Made by a program: the position numbers and the translations under genes. This document shows, piece after piece, positions 62,716-64,000 of a stretch of DNA of 64,000 nt. Under the pieces are notes generated by a model, which was not told the origin of the DNA, did no database searches, and saw only the letters and a list, made by a program, of their open reading frames with translations. Numbering within the stretch: position 1 is the first letter of the stretch; each line of letters starts with the position of its first letter. The DNA comes from Sphingobium sufflavum (lineage in GTDB: Bacteria; Pseudomonadota; Alphaproteobacteria; Sphingomonadales; Sphingomonadaceae). The DNA lies in the NCBI RefSeq assembly GCF_021403115.1, contig NZ_JAJSSH010000008.1:124001-188000 (forward strand), given 5' to 3'.

Positions 62716-63395
62716 TGGCGCGCATTTCCCTGACCCCGGCGGACAGCCGCCTCGTCTCCGACGCCGTGGCGCTGGCGGAGGCGCAGACGGATGGCGAGAT
62801 CGTCACCATCGTCGCGCGCCGCTCCGACGCCTATCATGATGTCGGCCTGCACTGGGCGATCGCCGCCGCCTTCCTCGTCATCGCGCTGGCCGCCGCCCTC
62901 CCCGACCTGTTCCAGCGTGTCTATGGCTGGCTGCTCGGCGCATGGCATCATGAGCTGCCGCTGCGCCTCTTCCTGCTGATACTGCTGGGCCATGCCATCG
63001 CCAAGTTTCTGGCGGTGCGCTACCTGCTCGCCATCCCTGCCCTCCGCATGGCGATGACGCCCGCCGCCACGCGCAGCCGCCGGGTGCGCCGCCGCGCCGT
63101 CGCCCTGTTCCGCGCGGCGGCGGAGGCGCGCACGACCGGGCGCACCGGCGTCCTCCTCTACCTCTCCCTCGACGAACATCGGGCCGAGATCGTGGCGGAC
63201 AGCGCCATCGCGTCCCGCGTCGATCCCGATGAATGGGGGGAGGCGATGGCCGCCCTCCTTGCCGAAGTGCGCGGCGGTCGCGTCGGCCCCGGCATGGCCC
63301 GCGCGGTGGAGCGCATCGGCGCCATCCTCGCCCGCCACCTGCCCGCCACCGGCGCTAACCCCAACGAACTCCCCGACAGGCTGATCCTATTATGA
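62715..63395 (+). CDS. TPM-domain membrane protein (second)
   Basis: 226 residues. N-terminal TPM-like part begins V-A-E-A-Q-T-D-G-E-I-V-T-I-V-A-R-R-S-D-A-Y, interrupted by two membrane segments (~45-65 and ~82-102), then the rest of the domain (R-T-G-V-L-L-Y-L-S-L-D-E-H-R-A-E-I-V-A-D). It is the second TPM of a LemA-TPM-TPM set; its start overlaps the first TPM stop and its stop overlaps the Nudix start. Confidence 0.87.
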   Translation: MARISLTPADSRLVSDAVALAEAQTDGEIVTIVARRSDAYHDVGLHWAIAAAFLVIALAAALPDLFQRVYGWLLGAWHHELPLRLFLLILLGHAIAKFLAVRYLLAIPALRMAMTPAATRSRRVRRRAVALFRAAAEARTTGRTGVLLYLSLDEHRAEIVADSAIASRVDPDEWGEAMAALLAEVRGGRVGPGMARAVERIGAILARHLPATGANPNELPDRLILL

Positions 63396-63961
63396 GCGCA
63401 CCGACCCACGACGACATGACCCTGCCGGAGGAGGTCCGCTGGGAGGGACGCTTCATCATCGCCAAGCAGCGCGGCCGCTGGGAATATGTCAGCCGTTCGC
63501 GCGGGATCGGCGCGGCCGTCATCCTCGCCATCGACGAAGGGGCGGATGCCAACCCGCACGATCGTCACGTCATACTGGTCGAGCAATTTCGCGTGCCGCT
63601 GGGCCGCCCCTGCATCGAATTGCCCGCCGGGCTGGTCGGCGACGGGGCGGAGGCGGACGAGGCCCCCGCCCTGGCCGCGGCGCGCGAGCTGGAGGAGGAA
63701 ACCGGCTATCAGGCCGCGCGCATGGAGGATCTCGGCCAATATCATTCGTCGCCAGGCATGGTGTCGGAGAGCTTCACCCTGTTCCGCGCCCATGGCCTGA
63801 CCCGCGTGGGGGACGGCGGCGGCACGGCGGGCGAAGGCATCACCGTCCACCGCGTCCCCCTCGACGGGCTGCAACCCTGGCTCGCCGAACGGCGGGCGGA
63901 GGGCTATGCCATCGACGTCAAGCTGTTGCTGTTGCTGGGCGAGGGATTTTCGGCGGTTTGA
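63392..63961 (+). CDS. Nudix hydrolase, ADP-ribose pyrophosphatase-like
   Basis: 189 residues. The Nudix box core E-A-P-A-L-A-A-A-R-E-L-E-E-E-T-G-Y is complete except that the leading Gly spacing is one residue off. V-E-Q-F-R-V-P and E-L-P-A-G-L-V-G-D are the features of ADP-sugar pyrophosphatases. It cleaves a nucleoside diphosphate sugar. ATGA overlap ties it to the TPM gene, an unusual partner for an ADP-ribose enzyme. Confidence 0.9.
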   Translation: MSAPTHDDMTLPEEVRWEGRFIIAKQRGRWEYVSRSRGIGAAVILAIDEGADANPHDRHVILVEQFRVPLGRPCIELPAGLVGDGAEADEAPALAAARELEEETGYQAARMEDLGQYHSSPGMVSESFTLFRAHGLTRVGDGGGTAGEGITVHRVPLDGLQPWLAERRAEGYAIDVKLLLLLGEGFSAV

Positions 63962-64000
63962 CGGGGAGGAGTAAAGCCACCACCTCTCGTCACCCCGGAG

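Overview
The window reads as chromosome of a high-GC alphaproteobacterium of the order Sphingomonadales (Sphingomonas/Sphingobium type). The clues are a two-piece, circularly permuted tmRNA gene with tag ANDNEALALAA, the gene style (ATGA/GTGA couplings, many GTG/TTG starts), a complete type II secretion (T2SS) operon beside a TonB-dependent receptor, and several c-di-GMP and chemotaxis proteins. The genus cannot be fixed from this sequence alone. I see no CRISPR array, insertion sequence or prophage.

Layout. 0-5.1 kb: signalling genes, partly decayed: the 3' part of a globin-coupled chemoreceptor, a STAS-like small protein, ogt, a PilZ protein, a collapsed sensor kinase and a frameshifted GGDEF-EAL gene. 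5.4-9.9 kb: tRNA-Arg, a queuosine-precursor transporter, purC-purS-purQ, an unusual LysR regulator and tRNA-Gly. 10.1-16.5 kb: two converging sets of surface-glycan genes (GT-C enzyme, 2OG-Fe oxygenase, two GT2 enzymes, methyltransferase, two GtrA proteins). 16.7-19.8 kb: EF-hand protein and a two-component system, followed by 1.26 kb without a convincing gene. 21-29.3 kb: MFS exporter, cysteine synthase, SleB-type hydrolase, long acyl-CoA dehydrogenase, lipoprotein, hisI, PilZ, leucine-type dehydrogenase and tRNA-His. 29.4-38.8 kb: housekeeping: degenerate repeats, HU, Lon, YbaB, DnaX, SRP RNA, ferredoxin, two cysteine desulfurases, hydrolase. 38.9-40.8 kb: a soluble PAS chemoreceptor and a decayed SDR gene.

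40.8-53.3 kb holds one overlapping minus-strand operon for a whole T2SS: gspC-D-E-F-G-I-H-J-K-L-M-N-O. The pseudopilin genes share a near-identical 23-bp stretch at the prepilin cleavage site, and in G, H and J it is duplicated in a 33-bp (11-codon) tandem unit within the leader peptide. 53.4-59.6 kb holds a prolyl-hydroxylase-like enzyme, a TonB-dependent receptor, a beta-helix-like lipoprotein and a small TPR-like exported protein.

Sequences resembling PhoB boxes lie upstream of gspC, of the lipoprotein-receptor pair and of the TPR-like gene. I infer a phosphate-responsive secretion and uptake locus in which the T2SS may export the lipoprotein. This is the most interesting hypothesis in the window.

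59.9-64 kb holds the permuted ssrA gene, a small lipoprotein, mscL, and a LemA-TPM-TPM-Nudix operon.
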